From: a bacterium
Lineage (GTDB): Bacteria > Desulfobacterota > Deferrisomatia > Deferrisomatales > Deferrisomataceae
NCBI GenBank assembly: GCA_027021615.1
Contig: JALUTY010000118.1
Span: forward strand, 17,821 to 81,820
DNA length: 64,000 nucleotides
Direction of reading: 5' to 3'
Shown: positions 26,476 through 34,801 of the stretch, piece after piece
Position numbering within the stretch: position 1 is the first letter of the stretch
Layout of the letters: every line of letters starts with the position of its first letter
Position numbers and translations under genes: made by a program
Notes under the pieces: model-generated
What the model was told of the DNA's origin: nothing
The model's database searches: none
What the model saw: only the letters and a program-made list of their open reading frames with translations

Positions 26476-27903
26476 CTACAGCACCGGGGAGAGCAGGCGG
26501 CAGGTGGAGGTGACCACCCTGTGAAGCAGGGAGGCCGAGTCCACGTGGCTCCGGGTGAACGGACGGGCCAGGGCCCGATCGGCCTGGTAGATGGCCTCGA
26601 TCCGGGCGGCCAGGTCCGGCGAGAGCACCAGCAGGTTCACCTCGAAGTTGAGCCGGAACGAGCGGATGTCCATGTTGGCCGACCCCAGCATGCCCCATCG
26701 ACCATCCACCGCAACGAGCTTGGAGTGGAGCATGCCGGGCTCGTACCGGAACACCCGCACCCCGGCCTCCAGCAGGTCGGCCAGGAAGCTCTCCCCGGCC
26801 CGGTCCACCAGCGGATGATCCGTTCGTTGGGGCAGCAGGATCTCCACGTCGACCCCGCGGCGGGCCGCCGTGGACAGGGCCGTGAGGATGGGTGCATCGG
26901 GCACGAAGTAGGGGGTCTCGATCCACACCCTGCGCCGGGCCGACACGATGGCGTGGAACAGGGTGGCGTGGATCGCCCGGGCTGGGTCGTCGGGCCCGCT
27001 CGCCACCACGTGAACCGTGGCCGGTCCCTCGGGCTCCTGGACCGGGAACCGATCAGGGGAGACGATGTCCTCCCCCGTGGCGAAGTGCCAGTCCTCGGCA
27101 AACACGTGGTGCAGTTGGTGCACGGCCGGCCCCTGCACCTTCATGTGGGTGTCGCGCCAGGGCGGCTGGCGGGCCCAACGGCCCCGGTACTCGTCACCGA
27201 TATTCACCCCCCCGGTGTAGGCGACCCGCCCGTCCAGCACCGCGATCTTCCGGTGGTTCCTGAGGTGCAGCGATCGGGTTTTCATCAACCCCCGTAGGGG
27301 CAGGAACCAGGCCACCCGGCCGCCGTTCTCGGTCAGCGATGTCAGGTGTGTCGGCGTAAGCTTGCGCGAGCCCACGGCGTCGAGAAGGAGCCGCACCTCT
27401 ACGCCCTGGGCCGCTTTGGCGGCCAGCAGGTCCAGGAAGGCCGTGCCCGTCTCGTCGGGCTGGAAGATGTAGTACTCCAGGTGGATGCACCGCTCGGCCC
27501 GGCCCAGGCTCTGGAGCATGTCGTCGTACAGGTGGGCCACCCGGTCGAAAACATGGACCCGGTTGCCCCGGGTGGGCAGGGTGCGGGATGACGCGATGGC
27601 CACCCGCAGGGTGTCCGAGGCGCTCAGCGGCAGATCGCTGGGAGGAGACGCGACCAGATAGGAGGCGACCGGGGTGTCGTCCGGCAGCAGCTCGCCGGCC
27701 CTCCGCCTCCGGCGTCGCCACCGGCGCTCGATCCGGTCGGCCCCGAACAGCAGGTAGAGCAGCGGCCCGAGCCCGGGCAGGAACAGCACGGTCTGGAGCC
27801 ATGCCAGGGTGGCCACGGGGTCCCGCCGCCGAAGCACCAGGTGGGCGGCGCACGGGAATGCGAACAGGCAGTGGAGGGCCAGGAACAGGGTGGGGTCGAT
27901 CAC
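26476..27903 (-). CDS. cls: Cardiolipin synthase, phospholipase D family
   Basis: Membrane enzyme of 475 residues that joins phosphatidylglycerol units into cardiolipin. Two N-terminal helices (FLALHCLFAFPCAAHL and LAWLQTVLFLPGLGPLLYLLFG) precede two PLD domains. The HKD motifs are HLRNHRKIAVLDG with GGVNIGDEY, and MLHSKLVAVDG with GSANMDIRS. The GTG at 27903 overlaps the stop of the TtcA-like gene (GTGA) and gives the normal N-terminus; the longer open frame upstream is a shadow of that gene. Confidence 0.92.
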   Translation of the reverse strand: MIDPTLFLALHCLFAFPCAAHLVLRRRDPVATLAWLQTVLFLPGLGPLLYLLFGADRIERRWRRRRRRAGELLPDDTPVASYLVASPPSDLPLSASDTLRVAIASSRTLPTRGNRVHVFDRVAHLYDDMLQSLGRAERCIHLEYYIFQPDETGTAFLDLLAAKAAQGVEVRLLLDAVGSRKLTPTHLTSLTENGGRVAWFLPLRGLMKTRSLHLRNHRKIAVLDGRVAYTGGVNIGDEYRGRWARQPPWRDTHMKVQGPAVHQLHHVFAEDWHFATGEDIVSPDRFPVQEPEGPATVHVVASGPDDPARAIHATLFHAIVSARRRVWIETPYFVPDAPILTALSTAARRGVDVEILLPQRTDHPLVDRAGESFLADLLEAGVRVFRYEPGMLHSKLVAVDGRWGMLGSANMDIRSFRLNFEVNLLVLSPDLAARIEAIYQADRALARPFTRSHVDSASLLHRVVTSTCRLLSPVL

Positions 27904-28649
27904 GGCGCCGCCGATTCCATCAGGTAGCCCTGCCGCACCCGGCCGAGGCTGGAGAGCATGCTGGCCTTGATGCCGGGATGCTCTGTCTCCAGCTGCCGCA
28001 GCAGGGCTTTGACCTGCTTGCGCTTCTGGTCCTCCACCCCGCACACCGGGCACCCGCAGCACACCACCGGGAAGCCCATGACCGTGGCGTAGGCCCGGAT
28101 GTCCTCCTCGAACACCCGACACAGGGGCCGGATCACCACGTTTTGCCCGTCCTCGGCCCGGAGCACCGGGGGCATGCTCTTGATCTCGCCCGTGTAGAAC
28201 TGGCTGAGGAGCAGGGTCTCGATCAGATCGTCGGCGTGGTGGCCCAGGGCGATCTTGGTGAACCCCTCGCGCCGGGCGATGCCGTAGAGCACGCCCCGCC
28301 GCAGGCGGGAGCAGAAGGCGCAGTAGCTGGTGCCCGGATGGCGCTTGGCCTCTACGATCTCGTAGATCTGAGACCGCTCCACGAAGTGGCGGTACCCGCG
28401 GGCGGCGCAGTAGTCCTCGAGGGGCTCGGTGCGAAACCCCGGAAAGCCCGGGTGGACCGTGACCGCGTCGAGCTCGAACGCGACCGGCGCCCGGCGACGC
28501 AGGATCTCCAGGCAGTGGAGCAGGGTCCAGGAGTCCTTGCCGCCCGACAGGGCCACCAGCACCCGGTCGCCGTCCTCGATCATGCCGAACTCGGCGATGG
28601 CCTGGCCGGTCTTGCGAAGGATCTTTTTTTCCAGCAGGTCGATGCGCAC
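27900..28649 (-). CDS. TtcA-family tRNA thiolation enzyme
   Basis: An ATP-PP-loop protein of 249 residues. SGGKDSWTLL near residue 35 activates the tRNA base, and two Cys pairs, CAFCSRLRRG and CGCPVCG, fit the iron-sulfur ligands of TtcA, which makes 2-thiocytidine in tRNA. GHHADDLIETLLL is also conserved. Relatives with other sulfur-transfer roles exist, so the exact base is inferred. It is followed by cls with a 4-base overlap. Confidence 0.85.
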   Translation of the reverse strand: MRIDLLEKKILRKTGQAIAEFGMIEDGDRVLVALSGGKDSWTLLHCLEILRRRAPVAFELDAVTVHPGFPGFRTEPLEDYCAARGYRHFVERSQIYEIVEAKRHPGTSYCAFCSRLRRGVLYGIARREGFTKIALGHHADDLIETLLLSQFYTGEIKSMPPVLRAEDGQNVVIRPLCRVFEEDIRAYATVMGFPVVCCGCPVCGVEDQKRKQVKALLRQLETEHPGIKASMLSSLGRVRQGYLMESAAP

Positions 28650-28869
28650 GATGGATGACCTCGGTCGTTGGTCGTCAGTCGTTGGTCGTCGGTCGGGGGC
28701 CTTCGGCCCGCTGGGCGGCTCCCGGGCCCCGACGCCAAGGATTCGGGAGCATGGAAACCAGGGGTCAGAGGACAGATGTCAGTGGACAGGTCTGGTCCCA
28801 CGACGCCCCTGTGGCCACAGTTTGTAGGGCCCCGCAGGGGCCTGACGATGCTCCCCCCGGATCGACCCC
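28650..28869. repeat. Repeat mosaic upstream of the TtcA-like gene
   Basis: TCGTTGG/TCGTCGG heptamers (28660-28693), GGGGCCTTCGGCCC hairpin word with GCTGGGCG octamers (28695-28722), GACAGAN heptamers (28757-28791), and a GGCCCC-GCA-GGGGCC hairpin (28828-28842). Confidence 0.8.
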
Positions 28870-29856
28870 TCACAGCCCCAGGCCTTCGATCATCTCGACG
28901 AAGCTCTCGAGCCGGGTGCGGGTGCGGGCGTCCACCGGGATCGGGCGGTCCCCCTCCAGGGTAAGCACGGGCACCCCCAGCTCCTTGCGAAGGATCACGT
29001 CCTCCATCTGGCGGAAGCAAAACGACTGCACGTAGTGGATGATCCCCTGGATCCCCCGCCGCTCCACCTCGGCGCGGATGTCGGCCAGGCGGCCGAACAC
29101 GTCGTAGGGGTAGGTGTACCGGTGGTAGGCCTCGGCCAGGGGTACGTCCAGGTAGGGGAGCGCGAACTGGCGCTGGGTCTCGTTGAACACGACCCGGGCG
29201 CCGAAGGACTCGAGCAGCTCGTACAGACCGTCGAGGATCGGGGGCACCCCCACATACCCCAGCCGCACCTCCGGCCGGGACGGGGGCCGGGCCCGGGCCT
29301 CGGCCAGGAACCGCTCGATCCGCTCGGCGTAATGCTCGGGGCGGCCCTCGAAGTCGCTGCACCCCACCAGCAAGAGGTGGTTCTCCGCTCCGGTGACCCG
29401 GTGCTCGGCCCAGGTGAGCCGGTCCACCTCCGCGGCCAGGGCCCGCACCCGGTCGAGCCGGGCCTTCTGGGCCTCGGCCGCCTGGCGGGTCGTCCCCAAT
29501 CGGCGGCACAGTCGGTCGATCTGCCCGGAGAGAGCCTCGGGGTCTCGGTCGTAGGGGAAGGCGAAGGGGATCGTCTCGATCCCCTCATACTGCCAGATCT
29601 CCACGAGGGCCTGGGTGTTGGAGCAGTCCCCGGACATCACCCCCACCACGGCGTCCACCCCGAGGCGGCGGGCCGCGGTGTACAGGCCCTTGATCCACGA
29701 GCAGGTGGTGGTGGGGAACCCGGCCGCCTCGGCCTCATCGAGGAACCGGCCACGCTCTGGGTGGGTGATGAAGGCGTTGTTCAGGTCCACGGGTTCGTGG
29801 CCGGCGGCATAGATGACCTCCACCGGCACCGTGGTGGTGATCCCGATCCGACCCAC
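28870..29856 (-). CDS. 2-Hydroxyacyl-CoA dehydratase subunit-like protein
   Basis: A protein of 328 residues of the HgdB/FldC-like family, whose members hold a [4Fe-4S] cluster and remove water from 2-hydroxyacyl-CoA by a ketyl radical mechanism. It begins IGITTTVPVEVIYAAGHEPVDLNN, as the family does. Candidate cluster Cys lie in TTTCSWIKG, SGDCSNTQ and QSFCFRQMED. The usual second subunit and the ATPase activator are not next to it, so it may be a stand-alone member of this family with another role. The short membrane protein gene upstream ends 4 bases before its start, so the two are in one operon. Confidence 0.8.
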   Translation of the reverse strand: MGRIGITTTVPVEVIYAAGHEPVDLNNAFITHPERGRFLDEAEAAGFPTTTCSWIKGLYTAARRLGVDAVVGVMSGDCSNTQALVEIWQYEGIETIPFAFPYDRDPEALSGQIDRLCRRLGTTRQAAEAQKARLDRVRALAAEVDRLTWAEHRVTGAENHLLLVGCSDFEGRPEHYAERIERFLAEARARPPSRPEVRLGYVGVPPILDGLYELLESFGARVVFNETQRQFALPYLDVPLAEAYHRYTYPYDVFGRLADIRAEVERRGIQGIIHYVQSFCFRQMEDVILRKELGVPVLTLEGDRPIPVDARTRTRLESFVEMIEGLGL

Positions 29857-29860
29857 GGTC

Positions 29861-30178
29861 CTAGTCCTCGCGGATGAAAAGGTAGTAGATCAGAAAGGCT
29901 CCAACCGCAATCGCCCCGCCGGCGAATAGGAACATCTGCCGGTTGGGGCCTCCCTCGCCGGCGGTCACATACCGGCCGAGAAACGCCACGGCCGCGCCGC
30001 CCGCAAGCACCGCAAAGGTGATCCGCCACTTCATGAACAAAGACAGCAGCATGAGCACCCCGATCGCGGCCAGGCCGTAGGGGTGGGTCAGGGCAGCCAT
30101 GATGCGCTCGTTCGTCACGTACTTGAGGAGGGAGCCCCAGTCGATCTGGTTCCACAGGTCCGTCAGGCGGTCGAACAC
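29861..30178 (-). CDS. Small membrane protein, unknown
   Basis: A 105-residue protein with three predicted membrane helices (YGLAAIGVLMLLSLFM, ITFAVLAGGAAVAFLG, and FAGGAIAVGAFLIYYLF) and a short charged end. The GTG at 30178 is chosen because GGAGGT lies 6 bases upstream; the longer open frame lacks such a site. No family was recognised. It is the first gene of a two-gene operon with the dehydratase-like protein. Confidence 0.65.
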   Translation of the reverse strand: MFDRLTDLWNQIDWGSLLKYVTNERIMAALTHPYGLAAIGVLMLLSLFMKWRITFAVLAGGAAVAFLGRYVTAGEGGPNRQMFLFAGGAIAVGAFLIYYLFIRED

Positions 30179-30550
30179 GAGCGTACCTCCGCCGGAAGGT
30201 TTGGTGGGCCGAAACACGGAAGTTTACCAGAACCCGCCGCTCCGGTCACCTTCTCGCCCACCCCGTTGCCAAACCCCCGGGCGTCCCGTACCCTTCCCAG
30301 GAACTTCGGTCTAGGGTCGCCAGTCTACGGTCGTCGGTCTGGGGCCTTCGGCCCGCTAGGCGGCTAGGCAGCCAGGCGGCTCTCGGATCGCGCCAAAGCT
30401 CGGGGGGCGTGGTTTCAGGGGCCAGAATTCAGATTCCTGAAGCCCATGCCCCGCTTGGGAACGTTTGATTCCAGATCTCGTTCGGAAGCTTCTGTTCCGC
30501 AAACAGGTCTCCACGGGGCCTACGGGAGCCCCTGTCACCGGTGTGAAGCC
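30179..30550. repeat. Repeat mosaic between divergent genes
   Basis: Heptamer-like words (30308-30337), GGGGCCTTCGGCCC followed by GCTAGGCG, GCTAGGCA, GCCAGGCG octamers (30338-30382), an AAAGCTCGGGG word, and GGCCAGA/ATTCAGA heptamers (30418-30442). The last 100 bases before the isomerase show no clear signal. Confidence 0.75.
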
Positions 30551-31483
30551 ATGATCGCGTTGTCGACCGCCTACTTCACCCTCCGTACCCCCGAGCCCCG
30601 CGGCTTGGAGATCGCCCAGGGCCTGATCTCCCTGGGATTTCGGGCGGTGGAGGTGGACTACCGGGTCACGGCGGAGCAGATGCGCTCCCTGCGGCCCGCT
30701 TTGGGGCGGGAGGGGATCGGGGTGGTGTCGGTGCACAGCCCGTTCCCCCGGGATCCCTGGGCCGATCCCGGCCGCGCCCACGTGGAGGGCCCCCGGCTCA
30801 CCGCCCCGGACCGGGACGAGCGCCGGGCCGCCGTGCGCCGGGCGGTGGAGTCCCTGGCCTGGGCCGAGGACCTGGGGGCGCCGGTGGTGGTTCTGCACGT
30901 GGGCACGGTGGAGTGGGACGGGGCGCCAGATCCCCTGGACCTGGAGCGAAGGGTACGGCTGGGGCTTCGGGATCAGCCCGGGTACGAGGAGCTGCGCAGG
31001 GCCGTGGCCGAGGCCCGGGCGCGGTTCGCCCCCCGGTTCCGGGAGGCGGCCCTGTCGAGCCTGGACCGGCTCGCGGGCGAGGCCCTGCGGCGGGGGCTCA
31101 CCCTGGCCCTGGAGAACCGATACCACCCGGCCGAGATCCCGAGCTCCGACGAGTTCGACCTGTTCTTCCGGGAGTTGGACGGCGCGCCCCTGGGCTACTG
31201 GCACGACACCGGCCACGCGGCGGCCCAGTGGTGCCTGGGGTTCGAGCCCGAGGTCACGGGCCCTTTGGAGCGGTTCCAGGACCGTCTGGTGGGAACCCAC
31301 CTCCACGACGCCGTGGGCCTCGACGACCACCGGTCGCCGGGGGAGGGGGAGCTGGCGTTCGAGGCCCTGCTGGCCCTGGTGCCCGACGGGGCCCCCCGGG
31401 TGCTGGAGGTGCACCCCGGCTCCCCCGAGGACGCCCTGCGGGCCGGCAAGGAACGGCTGGAACGTTGGATCGGCCGGTCCTGA
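30551..31483 (+). CDS. Sugar-phosphate isomerase/epimerase-like TIM-barrel protein
   Basis: A 310-residue protein of the xylose isomerase-like TIM-barrel (AP endonuclease 2) superfamily. VVSVHSPFPRDP, VVLHVGTVEW, LALENRYHP, GYWHDTGHAAAQ and THLHDAVGLDDH carry the His, Glu and Asp residues that bind the metal in this fold. ATG 30551 gives a natural start; the open frame upstream is repeat DNA. It could be a sugar isomerase, an epimerase or a nuclease-related enzyme; the substrate is unknown. Confidence 0.8.
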   Translation: MIALSTAYFTLRTPEPRGLEIAQGLISLGFRAVEVDYRVTAEQMRSLRPALGREGIGVVSVHSPFPRDPWADPGRAHVEGPRLTAPDRDERRAAVRRAVESLAWAEDLGAPVVVLHVGTVEWDGAPDPLDLERRVRLGLRDQPGYEELRRAVAEARARFAPRFREAALSSLDRLAGEALRRGLTLALENRYHPAEIPSSDEFDLFFRELDGAPLGYWHDTGHAAAQWCLGFEPEVTGPLERFQDRLVGTHLHDAVGLDDHRSPGEGELAFEALLALVPDGAPRVLEVHPGSPEDALRAGKERLERWIGRS

Positions 31484-31484
31484 A

Positions 31485-31528
31485 CGCGTCCCACCGTCCA
31501 CCGTCCACCGTCCCGCCGTCCTACCGTC
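31485..31528. repeat. CACCGTC-type array between convergent genes
   Basis: CCACCGT words repeat three times at 7-base spacing, then lengthen to 8 (CGCCGTCC, TACCGTCC). The array is directly between the isomerase and thioredoxin stops. Confidence 0.7.
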
Positions 31529-31975
31529 CTAACGCCCCTCCCCCAACCCCAGCGCCTCGCGCAGCCCCTGCTCGCCCCGGGGGCCGGGGAGCTGGGCCAG
31601 GAGCCGGCCGTCCCGGAACAGAAGCACCATGGGAACCCCCTCGATCCCGTAACGCCGGGCCGTCTCGGGGTTCTCCTCGATGTTGAGCCGCAGCACCCGG
31701 GCCTCGCCGTACAGGCGGATGGCCATCTGCCCCACGCTCACCTCGTAGTCCGCGCACACCGGGCACTCCGGACCCCACACCACCACGATCACCGGCGCCC
31801 GGGACCCCAGAACCTCCCGTTCCCAGTCCGCATCGGTCACGTCGTCGGGCAGGCAGTTGCCCCGGATCAGCGGCGCGCCGCACGCGCCGCACCGCACCGC
31901 CTGCCCGGTGCGGCCGTGGGCCACCCGGTGTTCGTGCCCGCACGCGGCACACTGCAGAAGATATCCCGAATCCAT
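31529..31975 (-). CDS. Thioredoxin-fold protein with N-terminal zinc ribbon
   Basis: A 148-residue thiol-disulfide protein. The N-terminus has two CxxC pairs (CAACG and CGACG), a zinc ribbon like that of thioredoxin 2. The thioredoxin domain has the active site PECPVCADY in place of the usual WCGPC, and the cis-Pro loop is IEGVPMVLLF. The altered active-site dipeptide (Pro-Val) may change its redox potential. Two copies of module M lie upstream. Confidence 0.88.
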   Translation of the reverse strand: MDSGYLLQCAACGHEHRVAHGRTGQAVRCGACGAPLIRGNCLPDDVTDADWEREVLGSRAPVIVVVWGPECPVCADYEVSVGQMAIRLYGEARVLRLNIEENPETARRYGIEGVPMVLLFRDGRLLAQLPGPRGEQGLREALGLGEGR

Positions 31976-32598
31976 AATTCCTTCCCAGTAACTTCCGCTA
32001 GGACGCTAGGAGGCTGGAAGGCTGGGAGGCTTGAAAACCTCCTGGATTCCCACGCGTTCTAGGAATCACCACGCCTCTTTGCCTCCACCTCACGGCCCGG
32101 GGGGCATGGGGTCTGCTGGAGCGCCGGGCGCGGCTCCTTGGCTTGCCGCGCCCCCCGAAGATCCGTAGCTTTGTCGAATTCCAGGGCCCTCCGCTGTCGC
32201 CGCCCGAACAGGCTGCTCCGGCAACGGCATGCGAAGGCGCGGCGATCGGATGCTGCACTCACGCCCGGCCGGAAGCAAGCCCCATGCCCCACCGCCGCCG
32301 ATGACCCCAGGACCACCAAGAAGCGTTACCTTTCCTCGTTGCCCGGCCCTGTACAGGGCCTGAAGGGGCTTCCCGGTAACTTCGGGCCTTCGGCCGCTAG
32401 AAGGATGGAAAGCTAGGAGGCTGGGAGGCTTGAAAACCTCCCGGATTCCCATGCGTTCTAGGAATCACCACGCCTCTTCGCTTCCACCTGATGCCCCGCC
32501 GTCACCCGTCACCCGTCACTCGTTACCCGTCACGGCCCCTCGCGTATGGTGCCCCGTTCACGACCCAAGAGGCAAGAATGGGCCGCAAGGACCCGGCC
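31976..32598. repeat. Repeat mosaic: module M copies 3 and 4
   Basis: No gene. Reading leftward toward the thioredoxin gene, module M copy 4 spans about 32495-32423 and copy 3 about 32113-32024; each ends in the GGGAGG/CCTCCC hairpin (32423-32442 and 32024-32043) and octamers. The 270 bases between hold a perfect 16-base palindrome GGCCCTGTACAGGGCC (32345-32360) and a GGGCCTTCGGCC word. GTCACCC heptamers lie at 32504-32537. Confidence 0.85.
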
Positions 32599-32637
32599 TT
32601 GACAGCGTGAAACAACTGCTTGAAACTGGTGTTTCAC
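32599..32637 (+). promoter_or_regulatory. Promoter with TetR-type operator for the efflux operon
   Basis: TTGACA at 32599-32604 is followed by the inverted repeats GTGAAAC (32607-32613), TGAAAC (32621-32626) and GTTTCAC (32631-32637). The inner pair forms TGAAAC-TGGT-GTTTCA, centred where the -10 box should be. It lies 100 bases before the TetR gene and is its probable autoregulatory site. Confidence 0.6.
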
Positions 32638-32667
32638 TTGAGCCCGGCCGTTGGCGGCGGCGACTCG

Positions 32668-32722
32668 GCAGCCGCCCAGCCACCTCGCCGCCCCGCCGCC
32701 CAGCGGGCCGAAGGCCCAACAC
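32668..32722 (+). repeat. GCCGCCCA octamer array and hairpin word
   Basis: GCCGCCCA, GCCACCTC, GCCGCCCC, GCCGCCCA, then GCGGGCCGAAGGCCC. It lies in the leader of the TetR gene and ends 14 bases before the ATG; AAGGAG follows it. Confidence 0.75.
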
Positions 32723-32735
32723 AAGGAGCGTTGTC

Positions 32736-33392
32736 ATGACCGAGCACTCCGGGCGGTGCGTCCGGGGGGAGGGCACCCGCGAGCGGCTCCTGAGGGCCGC
32801 GGAGCGGGTGTTCGCGGACAAGGGGTACCGGGCCGCCACGGTGCGGGAGATCACCGAGGCGGCCGGGGCCAACGTGGCCGCGGTGAACTACCATTTCGGG
32901 GGGAAGCACGACCTGTACCTGGAGCTGTTCCGCGACCGGATCGAGAGCATGGCCGCGATCCGGCAGGCGGCCCGGGCCCAGGCCTGGGGCGGGGACCCGG
33001 TCGAGGACCTCCGGAGGGTCACGGCCGCGTTCGTGCGATCATGGTTCGGCCTGATGCTCGGGGAGAAACGGGAAGGCGGCGGGGGTCGGTTCCCCACGCT
33101 GGTGATGCGCGAGATCGGAGACCCCGGGCCGGCCTATCCGGTCCTGCTCGATCGGCTGATCCGGCCGACCCACGAGATGTTCCAGGGGCTGATCCTCCGG
33201 GCCCGCCCCGACCTGGGGCCCGACCGGGCCACCCTGTGCGCGGCCAGCCTGGTGGGCCAGGTGATCCACTTCGTCCGGGCCCGGCGGGTGCTGGAGACCC
33301 TGCTGGGCCGGGAGTGCGACCCGGCCATGGCGGAGCGGATCTGCGAGCACGTGGTGTCGTTCACCCTGGGCGGGGTGGGGGTGGCGCCGTGA
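32736..33392 (+). CDS. TetR-family regulator (CerR-like C-terminus)
   Basis: A 218-residue repressor. The N-terminal helix-turn-helix is ERLLRAAERVFADKGYRAATVREITEAAGANVAAVNYHFGGK, with the usual final YHF. The C-terminal ligand domain resembles those of TetR regulators placed before RND pumps. ATG 32736 has AAGGAG 9 bases upstream; the longer open frame is repeat DNA. It overlaps the outer-membrane protein gene by 4 bases (GTGA). It likely represses itself and the pump at the palindrome 32607-32637 until a toxic ligand binds. Confidence 0.9.
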   Translation: MTEHSGRCVRGEGTRERLLRAAERVFADKGYRAATVREITEAAGANVAAVNYHFGGKHDLYLELFRDRIESMAAIRQAARAQAWGGDPVEDLRRVTAAFVRSWFGLMLGEKREGGGGRFPTLVMREIGDPGPAYPVLLDRLIRPTHEMFQGLILRARPDLGPDRATLCAASLVGQVIHFVRARRVLETLLGRECDPAMAERICEHVVSFTLGGVGVAP

Positions 33393-34801
33393 GCCCGACG
33401 GCGCTGGCGATCGTCGTGCTGCTGGGAGCGGCCGGGTGCGCCGACCCGGCCCGCGTCCGTCCGCCCGAGCCGCCGGTGGCCCTGGCCGAGCAGAGCTTCG
33501 GCGACCTGCCGGCCCAGGCCGGGGCGCGGGTGCTCGCAGCCCGGTGGTGGCGCGCCTTCGGCGGCCCCGAGCTGGACCGGCTCGTGGAGCGGGCGGTCCG
33601 CGGCAACCTGGACCTGCGGCGCATGGCCGCCCGGGTGGCCGAGGCCCGGGCCGCGGCGGCCCGGGCCGGCGCGGCCCGGCTGCCTGCGGTGACCGCCTCG
33701 GCCTCGGCCCAGCGCAGCCGCTCGGCCGGAGAGGTGTGGTTCGGCGACCGGATCAACGACCGCTACGGCGTGGACCTGGGCGTGAGCTACGAGGTGGATC
33801 TCTGGGGCCGGATCGCAAACCTCCAGGAGGCGGCCCGCCAGGACCTGGCCGCGGCCCGGGAGGACGCGGTGCGGGCCTACCACCTGATGGTGGCCGAGGT
33901 GGTGCGGGCCTGGCTGGACCTGGGCTCGGCCCTGGAGCAGGCCGGGGTGGCCCGGCGGGTGCTGGAGGCCGACCGGCAGCGGCAGAAGGTGGCCGAGATC
34001 CGGTTCCGGCGGGGGCTGGCGCCGGCTCCCGACGTGCACCAGGCCCAGCAGCGGGTGGCCCAGGCCCGGGCCCGGGTGGCCGCCCTGGAGCAGCAGGCCG
34101 AGCTCGCCCGGCACCGGCTCCGGGTGCTGCTGGGGGAGTACCCCGGTGGTTGGGACGACCTCGAGCCCAGGCTGCCGGGGGTTCCCGACCCGGTTCCGGC
34201 GGGGCTGCCCTCGGACCTGCTGTGGCGCCGGCCCGACCTGCGGGCGGCGGAGCGCCGGTACCTGGGCGCCCGGCTGCGGGCGGTCGCGGCCGACGCGGAC
34301 CGGTTCCCCCGCCTTGCCCTGACCGCCTCCGGGGGCCGCACCAGCGCCGTGCTGCGGGACCTGACGCTGGGCACGAACACGTTCTGGAACCTGATCGGCA
34401 ATCTGACTCAGCCGCTCTTCGATGCCGGGCTGCGCAAGGCGAACCTGGCCGAGGCCGAGGCCCGGGCCGAGCAGGCCCGGCTGGCCTGGGGCCAGGCGGT
34501 GCTCACGGCCCTGCGGGAGGTAGAGGACGCGTTGACCGTGGAGCAGGCCCAGCGCCGCCGCCTCGCGGCCCTGGAGGAGAGCCTGACCCACGCCCGACTG
34601 GCCGTGGGCACCGCCGAGATCCGGTACCGCCGGGGGCTGGAGGAGATCACCCGCACCCTGGTGGCCCGGGACACCCTGCTGGCGGCCGAGCTGGGGGTGG
34701 TGGAGGCCCGGCACGCCCTGCTCACCGCGAGGGTGTCCCTGTACCTGGCCCTGGGCGGCGATTGGGGCCACGAGGACGACGTGGCCGGCGGAGGCGGCTG
34801 A
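33389..34801 (+). CDS. Outer-membrane efflux lipoprotein (NodT/TolC family)
   Basis: Outer-membrane channel of the RND pump, 470 residues. The N-terminus has a lipoprotein signal with lipobox GAAGC near residue 17. Two repeats of the TolC helical-barrel domain follow (QAGARVLAARWWRAFGG, SYEVDLWGRI; later LLWRRPDLRAAERRYLGAR and NLTQPLFDAGLRKANL). Coiled-coil stretches rich in Ala, Arg and Glu fit the periplasmic tunnel. The GTG overlaps the TetR stop. Confidence 0.9.
   Translation: MSPTALAIVVLLGAAGCADPARVRPPEPPVALAEQSFGDLPAQAGARVLAARWWRAFGGPELDRLVERAVRGNLDLRRMAARVAEARAAAARAGAARLPAVTASASAQRSRSAGEVWFGDRINDRYGVDLGVSYEVDLWGRIANLQEAARQDLAAAREDAVRAYHLMVAEVVRAWLDLGSALEQAGVARRVLEADRQRQKVAEIRFRRGLAPAPDVHQAQQRVAQARARVAALEQQAELARHRLRVLLGEYPGGWDDLEPRLPGVPDPVPAGLPSDLLWRRPDLRAAERRYLGARLRAVAADADRFPRLALTASGGRTSAVLRDLTLGTNTFWNLIGNLTQPLFDAGLRKANLAEAEARAEQARLAWGQAVLTALREVEDALTVEQAQRRRLAALEESLTHARLAVGTAEIRYRRGLEEITRTLVARDTLLAAELGVVEARHALLTARVSLYLALGGDWGHEDDVAGGGG

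Noticed and set aside
32430..32735. Extended TetR protein of 320 residues
   Set aside because: The upstream codons cover module M, heptamers, the promoter and operator; the helix-turn-helix begins properly after ATG 32736.
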